64,000 bases of DNA from Bradyrhizobium oropedii (GCF_020889685.1 NZ_JACMYO010000004.1:1-64000), one strand, 5' to 3'; positions 35,610 through 45,214 are shown, numbered from the stretch's first letter. The notes: generated from the sequence alone by a model not told the origin. Numbers and translations: made by a program.

Positions 35610-36593
35610 TCAATTCATCCAGCGCGGCAGCGGCAGATTTTTCTTGCGCAGGAAATCCGCATTGAAGAGCTTGGACTGGTAGCGTTGGCCGCCGTCGGCG
35701 AGGATGGTGACGATGGTTTTGCCGGGACCGAGGTCGCGTGCAAGCCGCATGGCTCCCACGATGTTGATCGCGCTCGAGCCGCCGAGCACCAATCCCTCAT
35801 GTTCGATCAGGTCGAACAGGACGGGGAGCGCCTCCTGATCCGTGATCCGGTAGGCGATGTCGATCGGCGCGCCCTCGAGGTTCTTCGTGATGCGGACCTG
35901 ACCGATGCCCTCGGTGATCGATTCGCCTTCTGTCGTCAGCTCACCCTTCGTGAACCAGTTGTAGAGGGCGGCGCCCATGGGATCGCTGAGCGCGATCTTC
36001 ACATCGGGATTGCGTTCTTTTAGGGCGCGCGCAACGCCACCCAAAGTCCCGCCGCTGCCGACGGCGCAGGTGAAGCCGTCGATCTTTCCGTCGGTCTGCT
36101 GCCAGATCTCGGGGCCGGTCGTGCGATAATGGCCATCGCTGTTCGCGATATTGTCGAACTGGTTGGCCCAGAATGCTCCCAGTTCCCCAGCGAGGCGGCC
36201 GGAATAGCGCGCATAGTGGCGAGGATCGGAATAGGGCACGGCGGGGACCAGGCGCAGATCGGCGCCGTAGAGCCGCAGCATGTCCTGTTTCTCCTGACTT
36301 TGCGTGTCGGCCATCACGATCACGGAACGATATCCGCGCGCATTTGCCACGAGCGCAATGCCGATGCCGACGTTGCCGGCGGTGCCTTCCACGATGATGC
36401 CGCCCGGCTTCAGTTCGCCACGCTGCTCGGCGTCGTTGATGATCGCCAGGGCCGCGCGATCCTTGATCGAGCCGCCCGGATTGAGAAATTCGGCCTTGCC
36501 GTAGATGTTGCAGCCGGTGGCTTCCGACGGTCCGCGGAGCTTGATCAGCGGCGTATTGCCGATCGCTTCCAGAAGACCCGAGCGAACGTTCAT
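35610..36593 (-). CDS. Cysteine synthase family PLP enzyme (CysK-like)
   Basis: An O-acetylserine sulfhydrylase-type enzyme of 327 residues. The PLP lysine lies in NPGGSIKDRAAL at about residue 44. The phosphate-binding loop is GSGGTLGG, and the substrate loop reads EGTAGNVGIG instead of the common TSGNTGI. The N-terminus GLLEAIGNTPLIKL is typical. It makes cysteine from O-acetylserine and sulfide, but the altered substrate loop and length could also fit related beta-replacement enzymes. Single gene on the minus strand. Confidence 0.85.
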   Translation of the reverse strand: MNVRSGLLEAIGNTPLIKLRGPSEATGCNIYGKAEFLNPGGSIKDRAALAIINDAEQRGELKPGGIIVEGTAGNVGIGIALVANARGYRSVIVMADTQSQEKQDMLRLYGADLRLVPAVPYSDPRHYARYSGRLAGELGAFWANQFDNIANSDGHYRTTGPEIWQQTDGKIDGFTCAVGSGGTLGGVARALKERNPDVKIALSDPMGAALYNWFTKGELTTEGESITEGIGQVRITKNLEGAPIDIAYRITDQEALPVLFDLIEHEGLVLGGSSAINIVGAMRLARDLGPGKTIVTILADGGQRYQSKLFNADFLRKKNLPLPRWMN

Positions 36594-36773
36594 GGTGCCC
36601 CACCCTTTGTTTTCACGACGATCTTACGCCGGGCCGGTCAGCATGTTGGTGCTGTTATTGTGGTGATTTGGGAAGCGTCCCTATCGTTTGCGTGGCGACG
36701 CCGGCGATTTCGTTCTTTTTGAAGGGGCGGGAGTCACGCGAGCAGAGGGCAAGCCAGGCGCCATAGCTCCAGA

Positions 36774-36805
36774 CGGAATGCCGCCGTTCAAGCGGCGGCA
36801 TTCCG
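36774..36805 (-). terminator. Hairpin after the 160-residue secreted protein gene
   Basis: Perfect stem CGGAATGCCGCC/GGCGGCATTCCG with an eight-base loop, 11 bases after the stop on the minus strand. No T run follows, so termination is likely but not certain. Confidence 0.55.
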
Positions 36806-36816
36806 CTGCTCGCGTG

Positions 36817-37299
36817 CTATTTCAGCTTATAGGTGCCGGCCTGGTGATTGCAGTCCTGAAATGTTCCGGCCTTGATGAGCGGAAAGGGCCCGAGCGGCTG
36901 GACCGTGCCGCTTGCAACCATGCCTTCGTATTTTCCGGTGCCGACGACATTCTCGCGGGTGACCTTGCCGTCGCTCCCGAGAGCAAAGGTTGACAGGCGC
37001 TTGTCACCATCTGCATCAATGGCCTCGCACACCGTGGATCCGGTGTTCTTGCCGTCGAGCGAAGCATTCATCCCAACGCAGCGGAACGTATGCTTGTCAA
37101 ACATGCCGCCGGGCGTCGTGCTTCGGATAGCACCCGTCATTTCGTAGCTTGCTGCGGTGTGGGTCTTGGAGAAGGTGATCATATTGTTCGTGCCGGACCA
37201 GCACGCGGTGTAGTCGTAGTTACCTTCCTTCGGCACTTCGGCCGCAAACGCAGACGAGACCGAGGTGACGATCAATAGGGGTAATACGTAAGTTCGCAT
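36817..37299 (-). CDS. Hypothetical secreted protein
   Basis: A 160-residue protein with a clear signal peptide (MRTYVLPLLIVTSVSSAFAA, cleavage after AFA). The mature part starts EVPKEGNYDYTACWSG and contains four cysteines that could form two disulfides. It is rich in Gly, Thr and Ser, beta-strand-like. I do not recognise a family. The gene is isolated, with a hairpin directly downstream and an AT-richer 5' region, so it looks like a single transcription unit. Confidence 0.72.
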   Translation of the reverse strand: MRTYVLPLLIVTSVSSAFAAEVPKEGNYDYTACWSGTNNMITFSKTHTAASYEMTGAIRSTTPGGMFDKHTFRCVGMNASLDGKNTGSTVCEAIDADGDKRLSTFALGSDGKVTRENVVGTGKYEGMVASGTVQPLGPFPLIKAGTFQDCNHQAGTYKLK

Positions 37300-37506
37300 G
37301 GCATTCCCCTCCTGAAAATGGATTCAAAATATCTGTCCCACGAAAACGGGACAGTGAAGGGTAGCACAGTGATCGGGGGTTTATGAGGGGGCAATTGTTG
37401 CAACGCGCCAGCGCCGTCCATCGGCCGGCTGCCGCGTCGGTTGATTGTGCCCCCTTAAAGGCAGCTCTCCGAGCGTGCACGTGCCATCGTACGAGCGTTG
37501 AAATGC

Positions 37507-38022
37507 CTAACAACGAGATCGATTTATCGCCTTCATCGCGCGACCTGGCCCGTACCATCCGAGAAACTCAAGCTCCTTCTTTTTGAGTGCATCCGTCGCG
37601 GTGAAGAACTTCTCCAGTTCGTCAATGGCTCTCGCTGGAAGGCTGCGGATGTCCGGCAAGTTACCAACAAACGGCGAGCGTCCCGGGACTGCGAAAATCC
37701 GATCGTTTCTCTTCCTCTTGCGCCCGGTGACCTGAACGACTTCGAGAATACCGATGGGCTTACAGCGAAGCACCGTGCCGGGATACGTTGCTGCATCGTG
37801 GATCATCAGCACATCCAGGGGGTCTCCGTCATCGGCCTTCGTCGAAGGAATGAACCCCCAGTCGTAGGGATAGGCCAGTCCGGTCATCAAGGGCTTTGAG
37901 AGTATGAATGCGCGCAGCTTGCCATCGAACTCTAATTTGCAGCAACTCCCGCGAGGGGTCTCGACGACGGCGTGGATGTGCCTTTTGTCGGCCCAGGTCG
38001 GCAGCTTGAAAAGATTGGTCAT
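37507..38022 (-). CDS. Inorganic pyrophosphatase, divergent family I type
   Basis: Hydrolyses pyrophosphate to phosphate with Mg ions. The start MTNLFKLPTWADKRHIH at 38022 gives 171 residues, a usual size; six residues upstream in frame are unlikely. The metal-binding signature DDGDPLDVLM is present, as are KLEFDGKL and YPYDWGFIPST, the latter matching the YPxxYGxIPxT region. The N-terminal region differs from the housekeeping alphaproteobacterial enzyme, so this may be a second, accessory pyrophosphatase. It is transcribed towards the hypothetical secreted gene. The 264 bases between it and frc hold only the frc terminator. Confidence 0.82.
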   Translation of the reverse strand: MTNLFKLPTWADKRHIHAVVETPRGSCCKLEFDGKLRAFILSKPLMTGLAYPYDWGFIPSTKADDGDPLDVLMIHDAATYPGTVLRCKPIGILEVVQVTGRKRKRNDRIFAVPGRSPFVGNLPDIRSLPARAIDELEKFFTATDALKKKELEFLGWYGPGRAMKAINRSRC

Positions 38023-38234
38023 CGCCCTTTGCACTCGCAACGGTTTCTTCGCTCGACGTCTTTAGAACCCGGACGCTGTTGCGAATGTTCCAACTCGAAG
38101 TGGGACGATAGATCGCAGAGTCTCCGATCGCTGCTTCTGGCCGTTGGCCGATGTGGGCGTCGATTTCATTGATGTCCGTCGCCAACGGCGAAATCGGGTG
38201 TCAGGCCCCCGCGGCGTTTCCGTCAAGCAAACAA

Positions 38235-38262
38235 AAATGGCCGCGGTCGCCCGCGGCCATTT
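38235..38262 (-). terminator. Terminator after frc
   Basis: Stem AAATGGCCGCGG/CCGCGGCCATTT with a four-base loop, 25 bases after the frc stop. On the minus strand TTTTTG follows. Strong rho-independent terminator for the oxc-frc unit. Confidence 0.88.
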
Positions 38263-38286
38263 TGTCGTGTTGCTTGAGCGCTGCCC

Positions 38287-39564
38287 TTACTCGGCCGCCT
38301 GTTTGCGCGGCGGGTCGAGGGCGCCGGAATCGTGGATCTCGGCGACCTGGTGATCTGAGAAGCCGAGCACCTCGCGCAGGATCTCGTCGGTGTGCTCGCC
38401 GAGCAGCGGCGAGCGGGCGACCTCGCTCGGCGAGTCTGACAGCTTGATCGGGTTGCCGACCGAGATGTACTTGCCGCGAGTCGGGTGATCGACCTCGACC
38501 ACGGTGCCGGTCGCGCGCAGCGACTGGTCTTCGGCGATCTCCTTCATCGACAGGATTGGGCCGCAGGGGATGTCGTCCTTGTTGAGGATCTCCATCGCCT
38601 CGAACTTGGTCTTGGTCATCGTCCACTGCTCGATGCGGGCGAAGATCTCGTTGAGGCGCGGCAGGCGGGCCGGCGGCTTGGCGTAGTTCGGATCGGTCTT
38701 CCAGGTCGGCTCGCCGATCACGTCGCAGATCTTCTCCCAGACCGGGGCCTGGGTGATGAAGTAGATGTAGGCGTTCGGGTCGGTCTCCCAGCCCTTGCAC
38801 TTCAGGATGCGGCCGGGCTGGCCGCCGCCGGAATCGTTGCCGGCGCGCGGCACGGCATCGCCGAACGGAATGCCTTCGCCGAACTGGCTGTATTCCTTCA
38901 GCGGGCCGTGGGCGAGGCGCTGCTGGTCGCGTAGCTTGACGCGGGCGAGGTTGAGCACGCCGTCCTGCATCGCCGCGGTGACGCGCTGGCCCTTGCCGGA
39001 ATGGGTGCGGTGATAGAGCGCGGTGACGATGCCGAGCGCGAGATGCAACCCGGTGCCGCTGTCGCCGATCTGCGCGCCGGTGACCAGCGGCAGGCCGTCG
39101 CGGAAGCCGGTGGTCGAGGCGGCGCCCCCGGTGCACTGCGCGACGTTCTCGTAGACCTTGCAATCCTCATACGGACCGGGGCCGAAACCCTTGATCGAGG
39201 CGACGATCATCTTCGGGTTGATGGCCTGGATCTTCTCCCAGGGGAAACCCATGCGGTCGAGCACGCCGGGGCCGAAATTCTCGACCAGCACGTCGCACTG
39301 CTTGATCAGCGCCGTGAGCACTTCCTTGCCCTTCGGGTTCTTGGTGTCGAGCGTGATCGAGCGCTTGTTGTGGTTCAGCATGGTGAAATACAGGCTGTCC
39401 ACGTTCGGGATGTCCTGCAGCTGGCCACGCGTGATGTCGCCAACGCCGGGGCGCTCGACCTTGATCACGTCGGCGCCGAACCAGGCCAGCAATTGCGTGC
39501 AGGTCGGACCCGACTGGACGTGGGTGAAATCGAGAATGCGAACGCCCTTGAGCGCCTTGGTCAT
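38287..39564 (-). CDS. frc: Formyl-CoA:oxalate CoA-transferase
   Basis: A class III CoA-transferase that moves CoA from formyl-CoA to oxalate, making oxalyl-CoA and formate. The start [20 protein letters not shown] gives 425 residues, the family length. The catalytic aspartate appears as D168 in [13 protein letters not shown], corresponding to D169 of the Oxalobacter enzyme. The glycine loop GGGQPG is near residue 245. It lies 60 bp after oxc and is followed by a strong terminator, so oxc-frc form one unit. Confidence 0.95.
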   Translation of the reverse strand: MTKALKGVRILDFTHVQSGPTCTQLLAWFGADVIKVERPGVGDITRGQLQDIPNVDSLYFTMLNHNKRSITLDTKNPKGKEVLTALIKQCDVLVENFGPGVLDRMGFPWEKIQAINPKMIVASIKGFGPGPYEDCKVYENVAQCTGGAASTTGFRDGLPLVTGAQIGDSGTGLHLALGIVTALYHRTHSGKGQRVTAAMQDGVLNLARVKLRDQQRLAHGPLKEYSQFGEGIPFGDAVPRAGNDSGGGQPGRILKCKGWETDPNAYIYFITQAPVWEKICDVIGEPTWKTDPNYAKPPARLPRLNEIFARIEQWTMTKTKFEAMEILNKDDIPCGPILSMKEIAEDQSLRATGTVVEVDHPTRGKYISVGNPIKLSDSPSEVARSPLLGEHTDEILREVLGFSDHQVAEIHDSGALDPPRKQAAE

Positions 39565-39624
39565 ATCTTTTGCTCCGTACTCTGTCTGCCCCTGCACCCG
39601 CAGGGAGTGATGGGGTTTAAGGGG

Positions 39625-41364
39625 TTACTTCTTCTTCTGCAGAACGCTCTGCGGATTGAGGTTGCCGATGCGGCCGCTCTCCGAGCCCGCCGCCGGATCG
39701 ATCACGGCGTTGATCAGCGTCGGCTTGCCGGAATCCAGCGCCGCATTGACCGCACGCTTCAGCTCGTCCGGCGAGGTGGCGTTGACGCCGATGCCGCCGA
39801 ACGCTTCCATCATCTTGTCGTAGCGCGAGCCCTTGACGAACACGGTGGTCGCCGGATCGTCGCCCGCGCTGTTGACGTCGGTGCCGCGATAGATGCCGTC
39901 ATTGTTGAAGATCACGACGCAGATCGGCAGCTTGTAGCGGCAGATGGTCTCGACCTCCATGCCGGAGAAGCCAAAGGCGCTGTCGCCTTCGACCGCAAGC
40001 ACGGGGAGGCCGGTCTCGACCGCAGCCGCGATCGAATAGCCCATGCCGATGCCCATCACGCCCCAGGTGCCGACGTCGAGCCGCTTGCGCGGCTTGTGCA
40101 TGTCGACGACGCCGCGGGCGAGATCGAGCGTGTTGGCGCCCTCGTTGACGAAGATGGTGTCCGGACGCTCCGCGATGATCGTGCGCAGCGCGCCGAGCGC
40201 GCCGTGATAATCCATCGGCGAGGCGTTGCTCATCAGCTTCGGCGCCATCTTGGCGACGTTGTCGTCGCGCTTCTTGGCCACGGTGGCGAGCCAGTCGCTC
40301 GGTGCGGCAGACCAGTTCGCGCCCATCGCGTCGAGGAACGCGGAGACGCAGGAGCCGATATCGCCGACCACGGGGGCGACGATCTCGACATTGGAATCCA
40401 TTTCCTTCGGCTCGATGTCGACCTGGATGAACTTCTTCGGGGCCTCGCCCCAGGTCTTGCCCTTGCCATGCGAGAGCAGCCAGTTGAGCCGGGCGCCGAT
40501 CAGCATCACGACGTCGGCTTCCTTCAGCACGGTCGAGCGCGCCGCGCCTGCGCATTGCGGATGCAGATCGGGCAGCAGGCCCTTGGCCATGCTCATCGGC
40601 AGGAACGGCACGCCGCTCTTCTCGACGAAAGTCTTGATCGCCTCGTCGGCCTGCGCATAGGCGGCGCCCTTGCCGAGGATGATCAGCGGGCGCTTTGCGC
40701 TCTTCAGCACATCCAGCGCGCGCTTGACGGATGACGGGGAGGGGATCTGCTCGGGTGCTGCGTCGATCACCTTGACCAGCGACTTCGCCCCGGCGTCGGC
40801 GTTCATCACCTGCGAGAACAGCTTTGCGGGCAGGTCGAGATAGACGCCGCCCGGACGGCCGGACACTGCGGCGCGGATCGCGCGCGCCAGGCCGATGCCG
40901 ATGTCCTGGGCGTGCAGCACGCGGAACGCCGCCTTGCACAGCGGCTTGGCGATCGCGAGCTGGTCCATCTCCTCATAGTCGCCCTGCTGCAGGTCGACGA
41001 TCTCGCGCTCGGACGAGCCCGAAACCAGGATCATCGGGAAGCAGTTGGTGGTGGCGTGGGCGAGCGCCGTGAGGCCGTTCAGGAAGCCGGGTGCCGACAC
41101 CGTGAGGCAGACGCCGGGCTTCTTGGTGAGGAAGCCGGCGATCGATGCCGCATAGCCGGCATTCTGCTCGTGGCGGAACGAGAGCACGCGAATGCCCGCC
41201 GCCTGGGCCATGCGGCCCAGGTCCGTGATCGGGATGCCCGGCACACCGTAGACGGTGTCGATGCCGTTGAGCTTGAGCGCATCGATGACGAGATGGAAGC
41301 CATCGGTCAGTTCCTGCTCGGTGCCCGGTGCCTCGGACTTCGTAGCGGTATTCAGCATCGGCAT
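39625..41364 (-). CDS. oxc: Oxalyl-CoA decarboxylase
   Basis: A thiamine-pyrophosphate enzyme that converts oxalyl-CoA to formyl-CoA and CO2. The 579 residues show the three-domain TPP fold. The conserved catalytic glutamate is E66 in [11 protein letters not shown], and the TPP/Mg site is [11 protein letters not shown]...FNNDGIYRG (about residues 465-500). It ends with the basic tail QSVLQKKK. The start [13 protein letters not shown] is the only good one. It lies 66 bp after the GntR gene on the same strand, so gntR-oxc-frc may be one transcript. Confidence 0.95.
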   Translation of the reverse strand: MPMLNTATKSEAPGTEQELTDGFHLVIDALKLNGIDTVYGVPGIPITDLGRMAQAAGIRVLSFRHEQNAGYAASIAGFLTKKPGVCLTVSAPGFLNGLTALAHATTNCFPMILVSGSSEREIVDLQQGDYEEMDQLAIAKPLCKAAFRVLHAQDIGIGLARAIRAAVSGRPGGVYLDLPAKLFSQVMNADAGAKSLVKVIDAAPEQIPSPSSVKRALDVLKSAKRPLIILGKGAAYAQADEAIKTFVEKSGVPFLPMSMAKGLLPDLHPQCAGAARSTVLKEADVVMLIGARLNWLLSHGKGKTWGEAPKKFIQVDIEPKEMDSNVEIVAPVVGDIGSCVSAFLDAMGANWSAAPSDWLATVAKKRDDNVAKMAPKLMSNASPMDYHGALGALRTIIAERPDTIFVNEGANTLDLARGVVDMHKPRKRLDVGTWGVMGIGMGYSIAAAVETGLPVLAVEGDSAFGFSGMEVETICRYKLPICVVIFNNDGIYRGTDVNSAGDDPATTVFVKGSRYDKMMEAFGGIGVNATSPDELKRAVNAALDSGKPTLINAVIDPAAGSESGRIGNLNPQSVLQKKK

Positions 41365-41430
41365 CGTCTCCCTGATCGTTCTTGTTCGGACGATCTGATC
41401 GTCGTCTGAAGCGTGAGTGGACTCTAAATC

Positions 41431-42162
41431 CTAAGTAAACAGTTCTTGACCGTGCGCCTCGACATAGGCGGCAAGGCCAAGCGTGTGATCGCGCGCGCGC
41501 TTTTCGGCGAGCTCGGTGTCGCGCGCCTCCAATGCCTCGATGATTCCAAGATGCTCGGGCAGGGAGGTCGCGGTGCGGTCCTTGCGGCCGATCGTGAGCT
41601 GGCGATAGCCGCGCACATGCAGCAGCAGGTCGTTGGTGAGATCGACCAGCACAGGCGATTCCGACAGCGAGATCAGCGCCTGGTGGAAGGCGATGTTGGC
41701 CTTGGAATACTCCTCGACGTGATCCTGCGGCAGGCGATCGTCGCTGAAGTCCTTGAAGAAGTCGCGCAGCGCCGAGATGTCCTTCTTGCGCGCGGTGGTC
41801 GTGATCAGTCGCGCGGCCATGCTCTCGAGCGCGGCCCAGGCGCGAATCATGTCGACGATCTCCGACTTGGTGCGGCGGACCACGATGATGCCGCGGCGCG
41901 GCACGGTCTTCACGAAGCCGTCCTGCTCAAGCATCGCGATGGCTTCGCGGATCGGCGTGCGGCTGACGCCGAGGCGCTCGGACAGTGCGCGTTCGTCGAG
42001 CATCACGGGCTCGGGCGTCGCGTAGATGTCCATCTTCAGGATGGCTTCCTTCAAGGCCTCATAGGCCTTGTTCTTGAAGCTTGTCTCCGGCGCGATCCGG
42101 ACGATGGCGATATCTGTGTCAGCCATGGTGGGCGACGCCTTGGTCTGTTTCGGGTCAGGCAC
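41431..42162 (-). CDS. GntR/FCD-family regulator of the oxalate genes
   Basis: A 243-residue regulator with an N-terminal winged HTH (about residues 28-95, ALSERLGVSRTPIREAIAMLEQDG) and a C-terminal FCD ligand domain (about 100-230, with conserved metal-binding histidines). The start is GTG at 42162 after GAGGAG; ATG 42126 (MADTDIAIV) is an alternative. The TGGYAT-N5-ATGCCA sites in the divergent promoter and in five others are of the palindromic kind bound by FadR-type regulators. It probably represses until oxalate or an oxalyl/formyl compound binds. Confidence 0.88.
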   Translation of the reverse strand: MPDPKQTKASPTMADTDIAIVRIAPETSFKNKAYEALKEAILKMDIYATPEPVMLDERALSERLGVSRTPIREAIAMLEQDGFVKTVPRRGIIVVRRTKSEIVDMIRAWAALESMAARLITTTARKKDISALRDFFKDFSDDRLPQDHVEEYSKANIAFHQALISLSESPVLVDLTNDLLLHVRGYRQLTIGRKDRTATSLPEHLGIIEALEARDTELAEKRARDHTLGLAAYVEAHGQELFT

Positions 42163-42219
42163 GACTCGTCTCCTCCTCTTGGAGACGTCTTCTTAGCAGA
42201 AGAAATTACCTTAGATTTT

Positions 42220-42236
42220 TGGCATGCCAAATACCA
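42220..42236 (-). promoter_or_regulatory. GntR-type operator, gntR promoter
   Basis: TGGCATGCCAAATACCA, 58 bases before the GTG of the regulator. The minus strand has TTGACA (42240-42245) three bases upstream, so binding would block RNA polymerase (autoregulation). Confidence 0.8.
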
Positions 42237-42309
42237 GAATGTCAAGCGACCTATATTTTTCGGTATTTTTGAGCACCCGGTGAGCCTGCGAGCTTGACAA
42301 TTGCGTTTC

Positions 42310-42326
42310 TGGCATACCAAATGCCA
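42310..42326 (+). promoter_or_regulatory. GntR-type operator, CoA-ligase promoter
   Basis: TGGCATACCAAATGCCA, the best symmetric copy (TGGCAT-N5-ATGCCA), 26 bases before the ligase ATG. TTGACA lies at 42294-42299, so the operator covers the -10 region. Confidence 0.85.
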
Positions 42327-42351
42327 TAAAATTTGTCCCAGGAGGAAGCCG

Positions 42352-44481
42352 ATGTCAAATTCAAAGGATGCGGTCCGCAAAGTTCTCGATGCGGTCAAGG
42401 CCGACAAGCGCACGAGCCTCACCGCGCCCGAAGGCAAGGTGGTTTGCGACGCCTATGGCATCCCGGTGCCGAAGGAAGGCGTTGCCAAGTCGGCCGCCGA
42501 GGCCGCCCGGATCGCCTCCGACATGGGCTTCCCGGTCGTGATGAAGATCGTCTCGCCCGATATTCTCCACAAGACCGAGGCGGGCGGCGTGGTGGTCGGC
42601 GTCAAGAGCGCAGCCGACGCCGAGAAGAGCTACGAGGCCATTCTCGCCAACGCCAGGAAGTACAAGGCCGATGCCAAGATCGACGGCATCCAGGTCCAGC
42701 AGATGCTGGGCGGCGGCACCGAGGTGATCGTCGGCTCGATCACCGACGGCTCGTTCGGCAAGCTGGTCGCTTTCGGCCTTGGCGGCGTGCTGGTCGAGAT
42801 CCTCAAGGACATCACCTTCCGCCTCGCGCCCGCGACCAGGGACGATGCGCTGTCGATGCTCGACGGCATCCAGGCCCATGAGATGCTGAAGGGCGTGCGC
42901 GGCGGTGAGCCCGTCAATCGCGAGGCGCTCGCCGACGTCATCGTCAAGGTGTCGCAGCTGGTCAGCGATTTCCCCGAGATCGTCGAGCTCGACCTCAATC
43001 CGGTGTTCGCCACCAGCAAGAACGCGATCGCGGCCGACGTCCGCATCGTCGTCGACTTCGACTACAAGCCGCGCCCGGCGCCGCGTCCGACCGAGGAGAT
43101 CGTCGCGGCGATGAGCCGCATCATGCAGCCGAAGGGCGTTGCCGTGATCGGCGCCTCCGCCGAGGACGGCAAGATCGGCAACTCGGTGATGAAGAACCTC
43201 ATCAACGGCGGCTACAAGGGCGAGATCTATCCGATCCACCCGAAGGCCGAGGAGATCCTCGGCTACAAGGCCTACAAGAGCGTCAAGGACGTGCCCGGCG
43301 TGATCGACACCGCGGTGTTCGCGATCCCCGCGAAGTTCGTGGCCGGCGCGCTCGCCGAATGCGGCGAGAAGAAAATCCCCGGCGCGGTGCTGATTCCCTC
43401 GGGCTTTGCTGAAGCCGGCGCGCCCGAATTGCAGGCCGAGATCGTCGAGGTCGGCAAGAAGTACAACATCCGCCTGATGGGGCCGAACATCTACGGCTTC
43501 TACTATACGCCGGCCAATCTCTGCGCCACGTTCTGCACCGCCTACGACGTCAAGGGTCACGCCGCGCTGTCGTCGCAGTCGGGCGGCATCGGCATGGCGA
43601 TCATCGGCTTCTCGCGCTCGGCCAAGATGGGCGTGTCGGCGATTGTCGGCCTCGGCAACAAGTCCGACATCGACGAGGACGATCTGCTCGCCTTCTTCGA
43701 GCAGGATCCCAACACCAACCTGATCGCGCAGCACTGCGAGGATCTGAAGGACGGCCGCGCCTTCGCGGAAGCCGCCAAGCGCGTCTCCAAGAAGAAGCCG
43801 GTGGTCGTGCTCAAGGCCGGCCGCACGTCTGCCGGTGCGAAAGCCGCGTCGTCGCACACCGGTGCGCTCGCCGGCAATGACAAGATCTACGAGGACGTGT
43901 TCAAGCAGTCCGGCGTGATCCGCGCGCGCTCGCTCCGGCAATTGCTGGAATTCGCCCGCGGCGTGCCGGTGCTGCCGACGCCGAAGGGCGAGAACGTCCT
44001 GATCATCACCGGTGCCGGCGGCTCCGGCGTGCTGCTGTCGGACTCCGTGGTCGACAACGGCCTGTCGCTGATGCAGATGCCGCCGGATCTCGATGCCGCG
44101 TTCCGCAAGTTCATCCCGCCGTTCGGCGCGGCCGGAAATCCTGTGGATATCACCGGCGGCGAGCCGCCGATCACTTACGTCAACACCGTGAAGCTCGGCC
44201 TGTCGGATGAGCGCATCCACGCGCTGATCCTCGGCTACTGGCACACCATCGTGACGCCGCCGATGGTGTTCGCGCGCAACATGGTCGAGGTGAAGAAGGA
44301 GATGGAGGCCAAGGGCTTCGTGAAGCCGATCGTCGCCTCGCTCGCCGGCGACGTCGAGGTCGAGGAGGCCGCCGAATATCTCTACCAGAACGGCATTCCG
44401 GCCTACGCCTATTCGACCGAACTGCCGGTCGAGGTGCTGGGCGCCAAGTACAAATGGGCGCGCGGCGCGGGCCTGTTGTGA
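42352..44481 (+). CDS. ADP-forming acyl-CoA ligase (acetate-CoA ligase type), proposed oxalate or formate activation
   Basis: A 709-residue NDP-forming acyl-CoA synthetase with fused subunits. An N-terminal ATP-grasp domain (about residues 15-225, GFPVVMKIVSPDILHKTEAGG) precedes the CoA-binding Rossmann domain (about 250-380, GVAVIGASAEDGKIGNSVM). Two succinyl-CoA-ligase-like domains follow (SQSGGIGMA; SSHTGALAGND with the likely phosphohistidine loop). The start MSNSKDAVRKV follows AGGAGG, 26 bases after an operator. Divergent from gntR-oxc-frc, it probably provides oxalyl-CoA or formyl-CoA to prime the transferase cycle, or acts on another acid; this substrate is inferred. Confidence 0.88.
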   Translation: MSNSKDAVRKVLDAVKADKRTSLTAPEGKVVCDAYGIPVPKEGVAKSAAEAARIASDMGFPVVMKIVSPDILHKTEAGGVVVGVKSAADAEKSYEAILANARKYKADAKIDGIQVQQMLGGGTEVIVGSITDGSFGKLVAFGLGGVLVEILKDITFRLAPATRDDALSMLDGIQAHEMLKGVRGGEPVNREALADVIVKVSQLVSDFPEIVELDLNPVFATSKNAIAADVRIVVDFDYKPRPAPRPTEEIVAAMSRIMQPKGVAVIGASAEDGKIGNSVMKNLINGGYKGEIYPIHPKAEEILGYKAYKSVKDVPGVIDTAVFAIPAKFVAGALAECGEKKIPGAVLIPSGFAEAGAPELQAEIVEVGKKYNIRLMGPNIYGFYYTPANLCATFCTAYDVKGHAALSSQSGGIGMAIIGFSRSAKMGVSAIVGLGNKSDIDEDDLLAFFEQDPNTNLIAQHCEDLKDGRAFAEAAKRVSKKKPVVVLKAGRTSAGAKAASSHTGALAGNDKIYEDVFKQSGVIRARSLRQLLEFARGVPVLPTPKGENVLIITGAGGSGVLLSDSVVDNGLSLMQMPPDLDAAFRKFIPPFGAAGNPVDITGGEPPITYVNTVKLGLSDERIHALILGYWHTIVTPPMVFARNMVEVKKEMEAKGFVKPIVASLAGDVEVEEAAEYLYQNGIPAYAYSTELPVEVLGAKYKWARGAGLL

Positions 44482-44512
44482 CCTGATCCAGCCGTAATCT
44501 GAGCCAACAAAC

Positions 44513-44545
44513 GATGCCGCTTCGGATGCCTCCCGAAGCGGCATC
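44513..44545 (+). terminator. Terminator-like hairpin after the CoA ligase
   Basis: Perfect 13-base stem GATGCCGCTTCGG/CCGAAGCGGCATC with a seven-base loop, about 32 bases after the stop. The same stem sequence recurs at 46067-46099 and in part at 49158. No T run follows here. Confidence 0.6.
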
Positions 44546-44649
44546 AAGACCCGGTTAACGGCATCCGAGAAATCGGGGCCTAACGGATAATCCGGCTTTA
44601 ACGGGGGCCGATTAAACGTCTCGTGGCTGCACGGAGGCGTTTTCCCCAT

Positions 44650-45057
44650 ATGTCAATTCAGGTCGATTCGGATTTTGCGAGCGACGATCGCGCCAGGGCG
44701 CAGATCGGCGCGGCGGTGAGCTTTTTGCTCAGGAACACGAGCGGCGTCGGCCGCGAACATGCCGTCGAGCTGATTGTCGAGATGGTGCGCGATGTGGCAA
44801 GCCGGCCGGCCGGTCCGGAAGCGCCATCGATCCAGCCGCTGATGAGCGGCGTCACCTATCGGGACTTCGTCATCGATGCCTATCGGCGCGATGTCGATCG
44901 TTGGCGCGCGACCATCCGCCGATCGAACGGCAAGAAGATCCGGATCGCGTCTCCGCCATCGGTGCGCGATGAGGCGACAACGACAGCGGACGCGATCAAC
45001 GCCGAGAAGGCCATCGAGTTCGCAAGGCGGGCGATCGACCTCGGCGAGGTGATCTGA
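44650..45057 (+). CDS. Hypothetical protein
   Basis: A 135-residue protein from ATG 44650 (MSIQVDSDFASDDRARAQIG). It is mostly helical, with no signal peptide or membrane segment. I recognise no domain. Codon use fits the genome. The central part RDFVIDAYRRDVDRWRATIRRS is charged and could pack as a helical bundle. It lies 160 bp after the CoA ligase with a hairpin between, so it is probably separate from the oxalate unit. It is 157 bp before the NYN gene on the same strand. Confidence 0.55.
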   Translation: MSIQVDSDFASDDRARAQIGAAVSFLLRNTSGVGREHAVELIVEMVRDVASRPAGPEAPSIQPLMSGVTYRDFVIDAYRRDVDRWRATIRRSNGKKIRIASPPSVRDEATTTADAINAEKAIEFARRAIDLGEVI

Positions 45058-45214
45058 CCCCGCGCAGCCGGAGGGCTGCCGCAGCGGCGAACGTCCGTCC
45101 GACCGCTGCCGAGTCTATGCCTGGGACGCGCGATGTGCTCCGATGCGGCGGCCGTGCCGGTTCCGGAGCCGTCTGCCGGAATCTTGTTCCATCGTGTCCC
45201 AGCCGAGAAATGCC

